A stretch of DNA of 51,507 nt, from assembly GCA_022822445.1 (NCBI GenBank), contig JAJEBR010000052.1, positions 1 to 51,507 of the forward strand. Direction: 5' to 3'. Positions 8,950 through 17,783 of this stretch are shown here, in pieces. This DNA is from Gemmatimonadota bacterium (lineage in GTDB: Bacteria; Gemmatimonadota; Gemmatimonadetes; Longimicrobiales; Gaopeijiaceae). The stretch's first letter is position 1. Each line of letters begins with the position of its first letter. The notes under the pieces were generated by a model. That model worked only from the letters and a program-made list of their open reading frames with translations. It did not search any database and was not told where the DNA came from. Position numbers and translations under genes: made by a program.

Positions 8950-9543
8950 ATGCCAGGCGGAAGTAGCGACATGCCGTTCCCCGGTCCACCGGCGCAGCAG
9001 GACACGACGGTCCTGACGCTCGCAGGCGACAGTCTGACCCTCCTTCCGGGCTGGGCGGTCGTTCTGGTCGTTCTCGCGCTCGCCGGTGTACTGGCCATCC
9101 TGCTCCTCCTTCTGGCAGAGATGCGGCGGATGTCGGGCGCCTGGACCCGCTTCCTCACCTCCGCCGAGGAGCGCTCGCGGCCGCTGGTCGAACACGCCAA
9201 CGCGGCCGCCCGCAACCTGGAGCACATCACCGAAGTCGCCCGCGGGGACGTCGACCGGGTGAACAAGGCCTTCACGGGACTGGCCGATGGCATCGCGGAC
9301 GCGTCGGGGGAGCTTCAGAAGCGGCTCAAGGACCTCGTGGCGCTGCTCGACCTGGCGCAGTCCGAGGCGGAAGACGCGGTGCTCGAGGGGGCTTCCAGGC
9401 TGCGGTCGCTACGGGCCGGACTGGGGAGTCTGCGGTGGCCGCCGGGGCGTTCGGAGCAGGTTCGGGATGCGGAAGAGCCGCCCGTGGCGGAGGTTGCCGA
9501 AGGCGACGGCGATCCGGCGCGGGCCCATCCCGCCGAGGAGTAG
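8950..9543 (+). CDS. Single-pass membrane protein, DUF948-like
   Basis: A 197-residue protein with a short N-terminal tail, one strongly hydrophobic segment at about residues 33-56 (GWAVVLVVLALAGVLAILLL), then a charged, predicted coiled-coil region (residues 60-150) and an acidic, disordered C-terminus. This layout resembles DUF948-type proteins, small membrane-anchored coiled-coil proteins of unknown function, but I am not certain of the family. It is divergent from murA and convergent with pcrA. A second ATG seven codons in (MPFPGPP) is an equally plausible start, as no clear ribosome-binding site is visible. Confidence 0.6.
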   Translation: MPGGSSDMPFPGPPAQQDTTVLTLAGDSLTLLPGWAVVLVVLALAGVLAILLLLLAEMRRMSGAWTRFLTSAEERSRPLVEHANAAARNLEHITEVARGDVDRVNKAFTGLADGIADASGELQKRLKDLVALLDLAQSEAEDAVLEGASRLRSLRAGLGSLRWPPGRSEQVRDAEEPPVAEVAEGDGDPARAHPAEE

Positions 9544-9620
9544 CTTCGCGTCCCGAATCGGACGGCTCGTCGGAGTCCCGGGACCCCCCGTCCGTCGAAT
9601 GATCCAGGCGGCGTGCCGAG

Positions 9621-9649
9621 GGCGGCGAAGCACCGGCTCCGTCGCCGCC
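9621..9649. terminator. Hairpin between convergent genes
   Basis: GGCGGCGA (9621-9628) and TCGCCGCC (9642-9649) form a perfect 8-bp stem with a 13-nt loop between the 3' ends of the gene ending at 9543 and pcrA ending at 9658. It has no T-tract, so it is at best a weak bidirectional terminator. Confidence 0.35.
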
Positions 9650-9657
9650 GCATCCGC

Positions 9658-11895
9658 TCAGAAGTAGTCCTTCTCCAGCCCCGCGTAGCGCACCACCAGC
9701 TTCTTGCGCCCCGCGTCGTCGAAGTCGACGGTGACCTTGAGGCCGGGCCCGAACCCCGAAAGCTCGACGATCGTTCCCGAGCCGAAGGTCTGGTGCGCGA
9801 CCCGCTCTCCCTTCCTGTAGCTGGGGCGGTCCTGGTTGAAGTCGGGTTCGTCCCGCGCCGCCCGTTCACGCCGCGTCCTTCGGCGGCTACCGCCCACCCA
9901 CCTGGCCGACCCGGTCCGACCGGTGGACCGCATCTCCATTTCGCCCCGGATCGCGTCCATGAACGACGACGGGCTGGACCAGGAAACGTCGCCGGCCCTG
10001 CGGCGCGATCTTGCCCAGATGAGGTACACCTTGCGCCGCGCCCGCGTCAGTCCCACGTAGAAGAGGCGCCGTTCCTCCTCCAGGAGGCGCTCCTCGTCGT
10101 AGGCGCGGCCGAGCGGAAAGAGTCCCTCCTCCATGCCGCTGATGAAGACGACCGGAAACTCCAGGCCCTTGGAGCTGTGCAGCGTCATCAGGGTGACGGC
10201 GTCGGCCCCGGGATCGTGGCGGTCGATGTCGGCGACCAGCGCCACGTGCTGCAGGAAGAGTCCGAGATCCGTGAAGGTATCTCGTTCGTCGTCCTCCAGG
10301 TCCGGCAGCGACTCGGACTCGAACTGGCTGGCCGCGGCGACCAGTTCGCGGACGTTCTCGGCCCGGTCGTCCCCATCCGGGCCCTCCTCGCGCAGCAGCC
10401 GGGTCAGCTCCAGTTCGCGCATGAGCGCCTCCAGAACCTCGCCGACGGTCTCGGTTGCGGCGCGAATCGAGTACCGCCGCACCAGCTCCGCCAGGTCGAG
10501 AAGCCCGCGGCGCGCCGTCCGGTTGAGCCCGGGCACCTCCCCCGCCCTCTCGGCGGCCTCCAGCGGACCGACCCCCTCCTCCAGCGCGAAGCTGAACAGG
10601 CGCCCCAGCGACACGCTGCCCACCCCCCGGCGCGGGTAGTTGACCACCCGCTCGAAGGCGTCCACATCGCGCGGGTTCGCGATCAGGCGCAGGTAGGCCA
10701 GCACGTCCTGGATCTCCCTGCGTTCGTAGAAGCGCACCCCGCCAACGATCTGGTACGGCAGCCCGCGCCTCCAGAAGCGGTCCTCCAGGGCGCGCGCCTG
10801 TGCGTTCGTGCGGTAGAGCACCGCGAAGTCCCGGTGGTCCAGATCGGGGTCGGCGAGCATCCGCCCCTCGATCTCCTCCACAATCCAGCGTGCCTCGTCG
10901 GTCTCGTTGCCCGCCTCGACACCCGTCACGGGGTCCCCGCCCACCCGATCGGTGCGAAGCCGCTTCGCCTTGCGGTGCACGTTCTTCGAGATGACCGCGT
11001 GGGCGGCGTCCAGGATCACCTGGGTGGACCGGTAGTTCTGCTCCAGCCGCACCACGTGGGCGCCGGAGAAGCTGCGCTCGAAGTCGAGGATGTTGCGGAT
11101 GTCGGCACCCCGCCAGCCGTAGATGCTCTGGTCGTCGTCGCCGACCACCATGAGGTTGCGGTGCTCCCGGGCGAGCAGTTCCAGGAATCTGAACTGGGCG
11201 TGGTTGGTGTCCTGGTACTCGTCGACCAGCAGGAAGGCGAACTGCCGCCGGTACCGCCGCAGCAGCCCCTCACTGCCCTCGAGGAGCCGCACCGGCTGCA
11301 CGAGCAGGTCGTCGAAGTCCATCGCGTCCTGCTCGCGCAGCGACTGCTGGTAGACCGGATAGACCCGCGCAGCCTGTTGAAGCAGCAGATCCGGGCCATC
11401 GCCGTATTCCCGGGAGTACGCCTCCGGCCCCACCAGCAGGTTCTTCGCATCCGAGATGCAGCTGCGGATGGCTTTCGGCTTCCACCGCTTCGGGCTGACC
11501 TCGGCGGCGGTCTGGGCCCGCTTGATCTCCCGGAGCGACTGCTCGGCATCGCGGATGGCGAAGCTCCGCGTCCAGCCCAGCTCGGGCGCGTGGCGCCGGA
11601 GCAGGCGGGCCCCGAGCGCATGAAAGGTCCCCATCCAGATCCCCTTCGGCTCGCCCCCCAGCATCGCCGTCACGCGCTCCCGCATCTCCCCGGCCGCCTT
11701 GTTGGTGAAGGTGACCGCCATGATCCGGCCGGGAGGCACACCGTGCTCGTCGATGAGCTGGCAGACGCGGGTGGTCAGGACACGCGTCTTGCCGGAGCCC
11801 GCGCCCGCCAGAACCAGGCAGGGGCCCTCGAAGTGCTCGACGGCGTCCCTCTGCTCAGGGTTGAGCGATTCCAGGAGCGACTTTATGCGGTGCAC
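9658..11895 (-). CDS. pcrA: UvrD/PcrA-type superfamily 1 DNA helicase
   Basis: ATP-dependent 3'-5' helicase for DNA repair and for clearing protein roadblocks. The 745-residue protein has SLNPEQRDAV (Q motif), Walker A GAGSGKT (31-37), FTNKAAGEM (motif Ia), LVDEYQDTN (motif II), GDDDQSIYGWRGAD (motif III), and VTLMTLHSSKGLEFP and LFYVGLTRARR (motifs V and VI). The C-terminus (KGERVAHQTFGSGTIVELSG and the residues after it) matches the Tudor-like RNA-polymerase-interaction module of PcrA/UvrD. The start is a GTG without an obvious Shine-Dalgarno sequence, but it puts the Q motif at the usual distance. No partner gene is next to it. Confidence 0.95.
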   Translation of the reverse strand: MHRIKSLLESLNPEQRDAVEHFEGPCLVLAGAGSGKTRVLTTRVCQLIDEHGVPPGRIMAVTFTNKAAGEMRERVTAMLGGEPKGIWMGTFHALGARLLRRHAPELGWTRSFAIRDAEQSLREIKRAQTAAEVSPKRWKPKAIRSCISDAKNLLVGPEAYSREYGDGPDLLLQQAARVYPVYQQSLREQDAMDFDDLLVQPVRLLEGSEGLLRRYRRQFAFLLVDEYQDTNHAQFRFLELLAREHRNLMVVGDDDQSIYGWRGADIRNILDFERSFSGAHVVRLEQNYRSTQVILDAAHAVISKNVHRKAKRLRTDRVGGDPVTGVEAGNETDEARWIVEEIEGRMLADPDLDHRDFAVLYRTNAQARALEDRFWRRGLPYQIVGGVRFYERREIQDVLAYLRLIANPRDVDAFERVVNYPRRGVGSVSLGRLFSFALEEGVGPLEAAERAGEVPGLNRTARRGLLDLAELVRRYSIRAATETVGEVLEALMRELELTRLLREEGPDGDDRAENVRELVAAASQFESESLPDLEDDERDTFTDLGLFLQHVALVADIDRHDPGADAVTLMTLHSSKGLEFPVVFISGMEEGLFPLGRAYDEERLLEEERRLFYVGLTRARRKVYLIWARSRRRAGDVSWSSPSSFMDAIRGEMEMRSTGRTGSARWVGGSRRRTRRERAARDEPDFNQDRPSYRKGERVAHQTFGSGTIVELSGFGPGLKVTVDFDDAGRKKLVVRYAGLEKDYF

Positions 11896-11978
11896 CGGGC
11901 TGGCCGAAGGTGGACGCAGGGGATGACGGGAGCCGATGCCGTGGCGGGCGCGCGGCCGGGAACGCTCCCCGCACCGGA

Positions 11979-13202
11979 TCAGATCTCGCCGGCCTGGGGA
12001 AGCCGGGCCTGGAATGTAACGCCCCGCTCACCCCGGTCGAGGAGCTCGATGCGGCCGCGATGCACCACCTCGATGATGCGGCGGGTCAGGGTGAGGCCGA
12101 CTCCCCAACCCCCCGACTTGGTGGTCACGCCGGGATCGAAGAGGCGGTCGCGGATCTCGAAGGGCACGCCGGGGCCGGTGTCCCGGATCCGCAGCAGGAC
12201 CCACCGGGAGTCGGCAGCCCGGGCCGAGATGGTGATCGATCCTCCCGTCCCCGCCATCGCGTCGAGCGCATTCTTGACCACGTTCTCGAGGGCCCAGGTC
12301 AGCAGCACCTCGTGGCCCTGCACATCCGGCAGGTCGTCCGGCACGTCGACGTGCAGCGCCACTCCCGGGCCCAGCCGGGGCAGCCGGACCTCCATGTAGG
12401 ACCGCAGTCCGTCCACCACCTGCTTCAGCGACACGCGCCTCAGCGCCGGATCCCGTCCGATCAGCTCGAACCGCCGGCTGACCCGTTCCAGCCGGACGAG
12501 GTCGTCGCCGACGGCGGTCGCGATCTCGCCCTGGGCCATCTTCCCCGGCCGCTCGTCCGGCGCCAGCCCCAGCAGCTCGACCCACCCCTGAAGCGAACTG
12601 ATGGGCGTGCCGAGCTGATGCGCCAACTCCCTGGCCATCGCCGTCCAGGCGTGCTCGGCGGCGGTGCGGCGCTGATACCGGAAGACCAGCACCGCCAGCA
12701 GCACCGTCAGCAGCATGCCCGCCCCCCAGAGGAAGGGGATCAGCCGCAGCCTGGCCTCCTCCGGGGTGATGCCGTAATGGACGAGCTGCCCCCCGGGAGT
12801 CGGCACGGGCGCGTTGCGCGAGTCCAGTTCGGAGGAGGTGTAGTTGAGGATGCGGATGGTATCCTCCGGCGTCGGGGGCTCGGAGACCGTGAAAGGCAGA
12901 TTGACCGACGTGATGTAGCGCTCATCGGGCGCCGAGGTGACCACGAACGGCACTCCCCGATCGACCAGCAGCTGCTGGAGATCCTGGAGCGCGCGCAGCT
13001 CACCGTTGAAGTCCTGGCTCGTCAGCCCCTCCTGCACGGCGGCGTAGATGCGCGCGGTGATCTCGACATCGGCGTCGCGCGAACGGACGATCGCGGCCGT
13101 GTAGACCATGTACCAGACCAGGAGCGCGACGAAGACCATGGCCAATGCGGTGGGCCACGTCCGCGACCCCGTCGGGTTGCGATTGCGCCTCTTTCCGTTC
13201 AT
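11979..13202 (-). CDS. Membrane sensor histidine kinase (orphan)
   Basis: A 407-residue two-pass membrane kinase. TM1 is at about residues 17-38, a periplasmic sensor of about 110 residues follows, and TM2 is at about 153-176. The dimerisation region has RELAHQLGTPISSLQGW with phospho-acceptor His195. The ATPase domain has NVVKNALDAM (N box), RDTGPGVP (G1) and GGWGVGLTLTRRIIE (G2). The HQLGTP form of the H box is a known variant of the usual HELRTP or HELKNP. No response-regulator gene is adjacent, so its partner is unknown; the NtrX-like regulator at 27836 is one of several possibilities. It follows serS by 48 bp and may share its transcript. Confidence 0.85.
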   Translation of the reverse strand: MNGKRRNRNPTGSRTWPTALAMVFVALLVWYMVYTAAIVRSRDADVEITARIYAAVQEGLTSQDFNGELRALQDLQQLLVDRGVPFVVTSAPDERYITSVNLPFTVSEPPTPEDTIRILNYTSSELDSRNAPVPTPGGQLVHYGITPEEARLRLIPFLWGAGMLLTVLLAVLVFRYQRRTAAEHAWTAMARELAHQLGTPISSLQGWVELLGLAPDERPGKMAQGEIATAVGDDLVRLERVSRRFELIGRDPALRRVSLKQVVDGLRSYMEVRLPRLGPGVALHVDVPDDLPDVQGHEVLLTWALENVVKNALDAMAGTGGSITISARAADSRWVLLRIRDTGPGVPFEIRDRLFDPGVTTKSGGWGVGLTLTRRIIEVVHRGRIELLDRGERGVTFQARLPQAGEI

Positions 13203-13250
13203 CAGCGAACCTCCGCGGGGTCCGGGGACCGGGCCGTCAGGCGGTGGCCA

Positions 13251-14534
13251 TCAGACCGCGGCCGGGATGCCGGTGAAGCCGAGCACCGGGGCGAGCACCT
13301 CCGGCAGCCGCACCGAGCCGTCATCCTGCTGACAGGTCTCCAGAAGCGCCACCATGAGTCTCGGCAGCGCCAGCCCCGAGCCGTTCAGCGTGTGCAGGAA
13401 TCCGGTCGCGGCGCCCGGTTCCGGCCGGTAGCGGATCCCGGCCCGCCGCGCCTGAAAGTCGCGGAAGTTGGAGCAGCTCGAAACCTCCAGCCACTTCCCG
13501 ACGCCCGGCGCCCAGACCTCGAGGTCGCAGGTGAGCGCGGAGGAGAAGCCGAGGTCCCCGGCGGCCAGCAGAACCACCCGGTAGTGGAGTCCGAGCAGCT
13601 CCAGGATGCGGGCCGCCTCGGCGGTCAATTCCTCCAGGGCCGCCTCGCTGGCCTCCGGACGCTCGAAGCGGACGAGCTCCACCTTGTCGAACTGATGCAC
13701 GCGGAGCATCCCCCGCGTGTCCCGGCCCGCCGCCCCCGCCTCCCTCCTGAAGCACGGGGAGTAGGCAACGTACTTGAGCGGCAGCGCCGACCCGCTCAGG
13801 ATCTCCTCGCGGTGCAGGTTGGTGACCGGGACTTCGGCCGTCGGGATCAGCCAGAGCCCGTCGGGGTTCGTCACATAGGACTCCTCGGCGAACTTGGGCA
13901 GTTGCCCGGTGCCGGTCATCGTCCGCGCCGTGACGAGGTACGGGACCCGCACCTCCTCGTATCCGTGCTCGGCGGCGTGCAATCCGATCATCCAGTTGAT
14001 CAGCCCCCGCTGGAGCGCGGCGCCCCGTCCACGCAGGACCGTGAAGCCCGACCCCGAGACCTTCGCCGCGGCGCCCAGGTCGAGGATCCCGAGCAACTCC
14101 CCCAGCTCCCAGTGGGGGCGCGGAGTGAAGGGGAAGTCGGGACGCGCTCCCCACTGCCGCACGATCCGGTTGGCCTCGACTCCGCCCTCGGGAACGCGAT
14201 CGTCGGGAAGGTTGGGGATCGTCACCAGCGTCTCCGCCAGCCAGCCGTCGGCCTCCGCCACGACCGCGTCCAGACCGGCGATCTCGGCCCCCACCTCTCG
14301 CATGACGGCAATCTGCCCGCTGGCATCGCCTCCCCGGCGCCTCACGGCCCCGATCTCCTTCGAGGCCCGGTTGCGCCGCGCCTTGAGCTCGTTGACCCGC
14401 TTCAGCGCCTCCCGGCGGGTACGGTCCCGCTCAGCGACCGCCTCGACGATCGCCCCGGCGTCCTCGATTCCCCTCCGCACGAGGCCCTCGACCACCCGCG
14501 CGGGATCGCGGCGAACCAGCCCGATGTCGAGCAT
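13251..14534 (-). CDS. serS: Seryl-tRNA synthetase
   Basis: Class II aminoacyl-tRNA synthetase charging tRNA-Ser. The 427-residue protein starts MLDIGLVRRDPARV and has the antiparallel coiled-coil arm (about residues 25-100) used for tRNA recognition. The catalytic core shows TAEVPVTNLHREEI, motif 2 (PCFRREAGAAGRDTRGM) and motif 3 (NGSGLALPRLMVALLE). Length and domain order are normal. The upstream gap to the lipoprotein gene is 68 bp, and no separate promoter is evident. Confidence 0.97.
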   Translation of the reverse strand: MLDIGLVRRDPARVVEGLVRRGIEDAGAIVEAVAERDRTRREALKRVNELKARRNRASKEIGAVRRRGGDASGQIAVMREVGAEIAGLDAVVAEADGWLAETLVTIPNLPDDRVPEGGVEANRIVRQWGARPDFPFTPRPHWELGELLGILDLGAAAKVSGSGFTVLRGRGAALQRGLINWMIGLHAAEHGYEEVRVPYLVTARTMTGTGQLPKFAEESYVTNPDGLWLIPTAEVPVTNLHREEILSGSALPLKYVAYSPCFRREAGAAGRDTRGMLRVHQFDKVELVRFERPEASEAALEELTAEAARILELLGLHYRVVLLAAGDLGFSSALTCDLEVWAPGVGKWLEVSSCSNFRDFQARRAGIRYRPEPGAATGFLHTLNGSGLALPRLMVALLETCQQDDGSVRLPEVLAPVLGFTGIPAAV

Positions 14535-14602
14535 CAGCGACGCGGCGTCCGCCGGGGACGCATCTCCGGTTTCATCCGGGTGGGAATCTGCGACACGGGC
14601 CG

Positions 14603-15214
14603 CTATCCGGGCGGGATCAGATCCCGGTTGTTGCAGGCGGGGCTCACGTCGAACTGGAAGAGGATCCAGCCCGAAGCCACGTCGATGGCCAGCGCTTCGA
14701 TCTTCCCGTAGTAGTTGCAGCTGATGCCGAACAACCCGGTGTGCCCGCGGGTACGGATCACATAGGTCGTGCGGGTCCTGACCGGTACGGGCGCCGTGGT
14801 GGCGTACTGCGCGGTGTCGCCCGGCGCCTTCACCGCCGATTCGAAGGTCTCACCTTCCAGGGTGGCGATTCCCGCCGACGAGGTGATCCCGAGCGCGCCC
14901 GGGGGTAGCCACACGAATTCACCGCCTGCGGTGTCGACGGCCAGGTCGAAGTTGCCTCCGGTCGCGAGGCTCTCGACCAGTACGGGGGTGCGGGGGTGGA
15001 AGTCGAAGCCTGAAAACAGATTCGGCTCGGTGAGGGACAGCGCGTGAAGGCGCACAGTGTCCGGGCTTTCCACCCAGCGCACGGCCAGGGGATCGTCGTC
15101 GCACGCCACCAGAAATGCCAGCGCCAGTGCCGTGGCACAGAGACCGGCGAAGGCGGGACCGGGTGGAGACGCGGCTGCGGATGTCCCGGCCGCGGAGACT
15201 GCGGGATTCCTCAT
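14603..15214 (-). CDS. Putative lipoprotein of unknown function
   Basis: A 203-residue protein (from the ATG at 15214) with a hydrophobic stretch ending LALAFLVACDDD, a plausible lipobox with Cys38; the acidic residues after the Cys suggest membrane retention. The mature part is beta-rich with no motif I recognise; one pair of Cys residues (SCNYYGK and SPACNN) may form a disulfide. The ATG at 15214 sits only 5 nt after a strong -10 box, implying a leaderless mRNA. The frame opens 18 codons earlier, but that extension would lie upstream of the predicted transcript start. Its neighbour is serS; no functional link can be claimed. Confidence 0.65.
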   Translation of the reverse strand: MRNPAVSAAGTSAAASPPGPAFAGLCATALALAFLVACDDDPLAVRWVESPDTVRLHALSLTEPNLFSGFDFHPRTPVLVESLATGGNFDLAVDTAGGEFVWLPPGALGITSSAGIATLEGETFESAVKAPGDTAQYATTAPVPVRTRTTYVIRTRGHTGLFGISCNYYGKIEALAIDVASGWILFQFDVSPACNNRDLIPPG

Positions 15215-15219
15215 AGTCA

Positions 15220-15249
15220 ATTCTACCGGGCGCAGCAATGCGCCGTCAA
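15220..15249 (-). promoter_or_regulatory. Sigma-70 promoter with dyad in the spacer (leaderless)
   Basis: Minus strand -35 TTGACG (15249-15244), 18-bp spacer, -10 TAGAAT (15225-15220). The lipoprotein ATG begins six bases after the -10 box, at the expected +1. The spacer contains a perfect dyad GGCGCA-N4-TGCGCC (15229-15244), a likely repressor or activator site. Confidence 0.6.
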
Positions 15250-15310
15250 CCGTAGAACGACCGCTCATTCAGTCTTGACCCGCATCCCCCCATCCGGCTA
15301 GCTTCCCGCC

Positions 15311-15370
15311 GCCTGCCGGTGGATGCCGTCGCCTGCGGGTGGATGCCGCCGCCTGCGGGTGGATGCCCGC
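15311..15370. repeat. Three tandem 20-bp repeats
   Basis: Three adjacent 20-bp units (15311-15330, 15331-15350, 15351-15370) of the form GCCTGCGGGTGGATGCCGCC; the first has two or three substitutions and the last differs only in its final bases. They lie in the divergent gap between the lipoprotein gene and manC. Could be a variable-number tandem repeat. Confidence 0.85.
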
Positions 15371-15429
15371 CGCCGCATGGGGGTCGGCGACTCAACGGAG
15401 CCGCTCCGTCGTCCCTGGCTGGTCAAGAT

Positions 15430-15466
15430 GTAAAGAGGACATTACAAAATGTCATGTTTACCACAC
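15430..15466 (+). repeat. 37-bp tandem-dyad element, copy upstream of manC
   Basis: Left dyad GTAAAG-AGGA-CATTAC (15430-15445), linker AAAAT, right dyad GTCATG-TTTA-CCACAC (15451-15466, right arm degenerate). Dyad starts are 21 bp apart, two helical turns. It ends 34 bp before the manC ATG and lies in an AT-rich patch. Similar copies are at 29287 and 36587. Confidence 0.7.
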
Positions 15467-15500
15467 TTTTCATCGCTTTGCGGACCGCCAGAGTGAACCG

Positions 15501-16562
15501 ATGACCGGAGCCTCCGGCCCCTCCGTGTGGGTCACGATTCTGGCGGGGGGATCCGGCCGGCGCTTCTGGCCGCTGAGCAGGGCGGACCGGCCCAAGCAGC
15601 TGCTTCCCCTCGGATCCGCGCGGCCACTGATCGTCGACACCCTCGAGCGGCTGCGCGGGCTGGCGCCGCCGGAGCGGACGCGGGTCCTGGCCGGGGAAGA
15701 CCTCGTGGCGCCGATCCGGGAGATGACCGGCCTGCCCGCCGACGCATTCCTGGTAGAGCCCCGCCCCCGGGGCACGGGACCGGTGCTCGCGCGGGCGGCC
15801 TGGGAACTGGCGCGCGCCGAGCCAGGCGCCGTCATGGTCTCGCTTCACGCCGACCACGTCATCCACCCGGCCTCCGCCTTCCGCGACGCGGTGCGCGCGA
15901 CGGCCCGCATCGCTGTGCGTGAGGACCTGCTGATGACGGTCGCCATCCCGCCCGACCGGCCCGAGACGGGCTACGGCTATCTGCGGCCCGGCCGTCCGCT
16001 GGACGCGCCGCCCGGGCATCGCGCATTCCGCGTCGAAGCGTTCGCCGAGAAACCGGACGCGGCCACCGCCGCCCGGTACATCCGGGAGGGGTACCGCTGG
16101 AATTCCGGGATCTTCGTCTGGCCGGCCGCCACCTTCCTGGCCGAGGTCGAGGCGCGTGCTCCCGAAATCGCCGGGGCGTTCCCTCTGCTCGACAGGGGCG
16201 ATGTCGCCGGCTTCTTCGACGAAGTGGAGCCGGTTTCCGTGGACGAGGGAGTGCTGGAGCGAAGCGGCCGGGTGGGGTCCCTGGACGCCACCTTCGCCTG
16301 GGACGACGTGGGAACCTGGGAGGCCTTCGCGCGCCACAGGAAGGCGGACCGGGACGGGAATGTGGCCCAGGGGACGGTGAGCCTCGCGGATGCCCGGGAC
16401 AACATCGCCGTCGCGGACTCGGGGCGCGTGGTGCTGCTGGGTGTGCGCGACCTGCTGGTGGTCCGCACCGAAGGGGAAACGCTCGTCATGCCGCGGTCCC
16501 GCTCGCCGGAGCTGAAGCGGTACCTGCGCGAGATCGACAGGCCGGGGGATGGCTCCGGCTGA
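15501..16562 (+). CDS. manC: Mannose-1-phosphate guanylyltransferase
   Basis: Makes GDP-mannose from mannose-1-phosphate and GTP for glycan or exopolysaccharide synthesis. The 353-residue protein has the nucleotidyltransferase signature GGSGRRFWPLSR followed by RPKQLLPL, the LHADHVIHP segment, GYGYLRPG, and WNSGIFVWPAATFL, all typical of GDP-mannose pyrophosphorylases. It is the short form without the C-terminal isomerase domain of bifunctional enzymes. ATG at 15501 is chosen because it immediately precedes conserved sequence and follows a weak GAGTGA ribosome-binding site; the open frame upstream runs through the intergenic repeats. Its stop overlaps the start of the next gene (TGATG). Confidence 0.92.
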   Translation: MTGASGPSVWVTILAGGSGRRFWPLSRADRPKQLLPLGSARPLIVDTLERLRGLAPPERTRVLAGEDLVAPIREMTGLPADAFLVEPRPRGTGPVLARAAWELARAEPGAVMVSLHADHVIHPASAFRDAVRATARIAVREDLLMTVAIPPDRPETGYGYLRPGRPLDAPPGHRAFRVEAFAEKPDAATAARYIREGYRWNSGIFVWPAATFLAEVEARAPEIAGAFPLLDRGDVAGFFDEVEPVSVDEGVLERSGRVGSLDATFAWDDVGTWEAFARHRKADRDGNVAQGTVSLADARDNIAVADSGRVVLLGVRDLLVVRTEGETLVMPRSRSPELKRYLREIDRPGDGSG

Positions 16563-17779
16563 TGCCCGCGCCGCCCAGACTCTTCCTCTTCGACGACCCG
16601 GTCGCGCGCGGCTGGCACCCCTTCGCGCTCACCCGGCCGGTGGGGGAACTCCTCTTCGGCACCGAGACCCTGCGGGCCAGATGCGAACGCGTGTTCGGGG
16701 TCGTGTGCGAGGGACACCTCGCCGGCGACGCGCTGCAGGGCTTCGAAGAGCCTGGCGCGCCGCCCTGCCTCGGTGCCGGCGAACCGGGCGACGACGAGCT
16801 CCGGATCCTGTTGTCGAGCCGCTTCGTACCCGCCGAGGCGCCCGCCGAATGGCCCGCCGGTCCGGCCGTGGTCGCGACGGGGGCGACCCCGGTCGGCGTC
16901 CGGGTGCCGGACGGGGCGCCGTTGCCGCCCGGGCTCGAGGCGGGGAGCTACCCGGACGCGTGGCCGAGGGTCTCCGTCGCGGGCCGGGTGCTGGCCAGCA
17001 CGTGGGAGCTGATGGCCGCGAACCCGGATCGCCTGCGCGCGGACGGCGAGCGCTTCCCCGAGAGCGCCCCGCCCCCCGGCGTGCACCGCGTGGGCGACGG
17101 GCCGGTCAGCGTCGCGGAAGGCGCGGTGGTCGAGGCCGGCGTCGTTCTGGACACCACTGCGGGGCCGGTCATCGTGGAGGGGGGCGCGCGCGTGCAGGCG
17201 CCGAGCCGCATCCGCGGGCCGGCGTGGGTGGGGCCCGGGTCCATGATTCTGGGCGGCGAGCTCGCCGGCGTCAGCATCGGGCCCGGATGCAGGGTCCGGG
17301 GGGAAGTCGCTGCGTCGCTGGTGCTGGGCTGCGCCAACAAGGCGCACGACGGTTACCTGGGACACTCCATCGTGGGGCGCTGGGTAAACCTCGGTGCCAT
17401 GACCACCAATTCGGACCTGAAGAACACCTACGGTCCGGTCCGCGTACAATCCGGCGGGGGCACGGTGGAGACCGGACTGATGAAGGCCGGATGTCTGCTG
17501 GGAGACCATGTGCGCACCGGGATCGGGACACTCCTCGATACCGGCACGGTGGTGGGCGCCGGCTCCAACCTCTTCGGGGGCCGCATGCCGCCGAAGTCGG
17601 TGCCGCCGTTCTCCTGGGGCTTCGGCGCCGGTTCCGGCGAGTACGACATCGAACGGTTCCTGGAGACTGCGGCGGTGGTGCTGGGAAGGCGGGGGATGGA
17701 GCTTACGCCCGGGATGCGGGAGCTGTACCGGCGGGCCTTCCGCGACACGGCGGAGCTCCGCGCCCGACGCGGCGGCTGA
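16562..17779 (+). CDS. GlmU-like sugar nucleotidyl/acetyltransferase (left-handed beta-helix)
   Basis: A 405-residue protein of the putative sugar nucleotidyltransferase / GlmU-related type found in Bacteroidetes and relatives, believed to serve as UDP-GlcNAc pyrophosphorylase plus GlcN-1-P acetyltransferase. The N-terminal part starts LFLFDDPVARGWHPFALTRP, unlike the GxGTRM loop of classical GlmU. The C-terminal half has hexapeptide repeats of a left-handed beta helix, with GYLGHSIVGRWVNLGAMTT and NSDLKNTYG, a signature of this subfamily. It is coupled to manC by a one-base overlap and precedes walJ by 4 bp. The exact substrate is inferred; UDP-GlcNAc synthesis is most likely. Confidence 0.8.
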   Translation: MPAPPRLFLFDDPVARGWHPFALTRPVGELLFGTETLRARCERVFGVVCEGHLAGDALQGFEEPGAPPCLGAGEPGDDELRILLSSRFVPAEAPAEWPAGPAVVATGATPVGVRVPDGAPLPPGLEAGSYPDAWPRVSVAGRVLASTWELMAANPDRLRADGERFPESAPPPGVHRVGDGPVSVAEGAVVEAGVVLDTTAGPVIVEGGARVQAPSRIRGPAWVGPGSMILGGELAGVSIGPGCRVRGEVAASLVLGCANKAHDGYLGHSIVGRWVNLGAMTTNSDLKNTYGPVRVQSGGGTVETGLMKAGCLLGDHVRTGIGTLLDTGTVVGAGSNLFGGRMPPKSVPPFSWGFGAGSGEYDIERFLETAAVVLGRRGMELTPGMRELYRRAFRDTAELRARRGG

Positions 17780-17783
17780 CCCC

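Noticed and set aside
15311-15370. CRISPR array
   Set aside because: The 20-bp units are directly adjacent with no unique spacers, and no cas genes are present.
15430-15466. PpsR/CrtJ-type operator (TGT-N12-ACA) pointing to photosynthesis genes
   Set aside because: Only some of the dyads fit the pattern, and no photosynthesis or carotenoid genes are present in the window.
15339-15500. N-terminal extension of ManC through the intergenic repeats
   Set aside because: The extra codons translate the 20-bp repeats and the dyad element, and the conserved ManC N-terminus begins right after the ATG at 15501.
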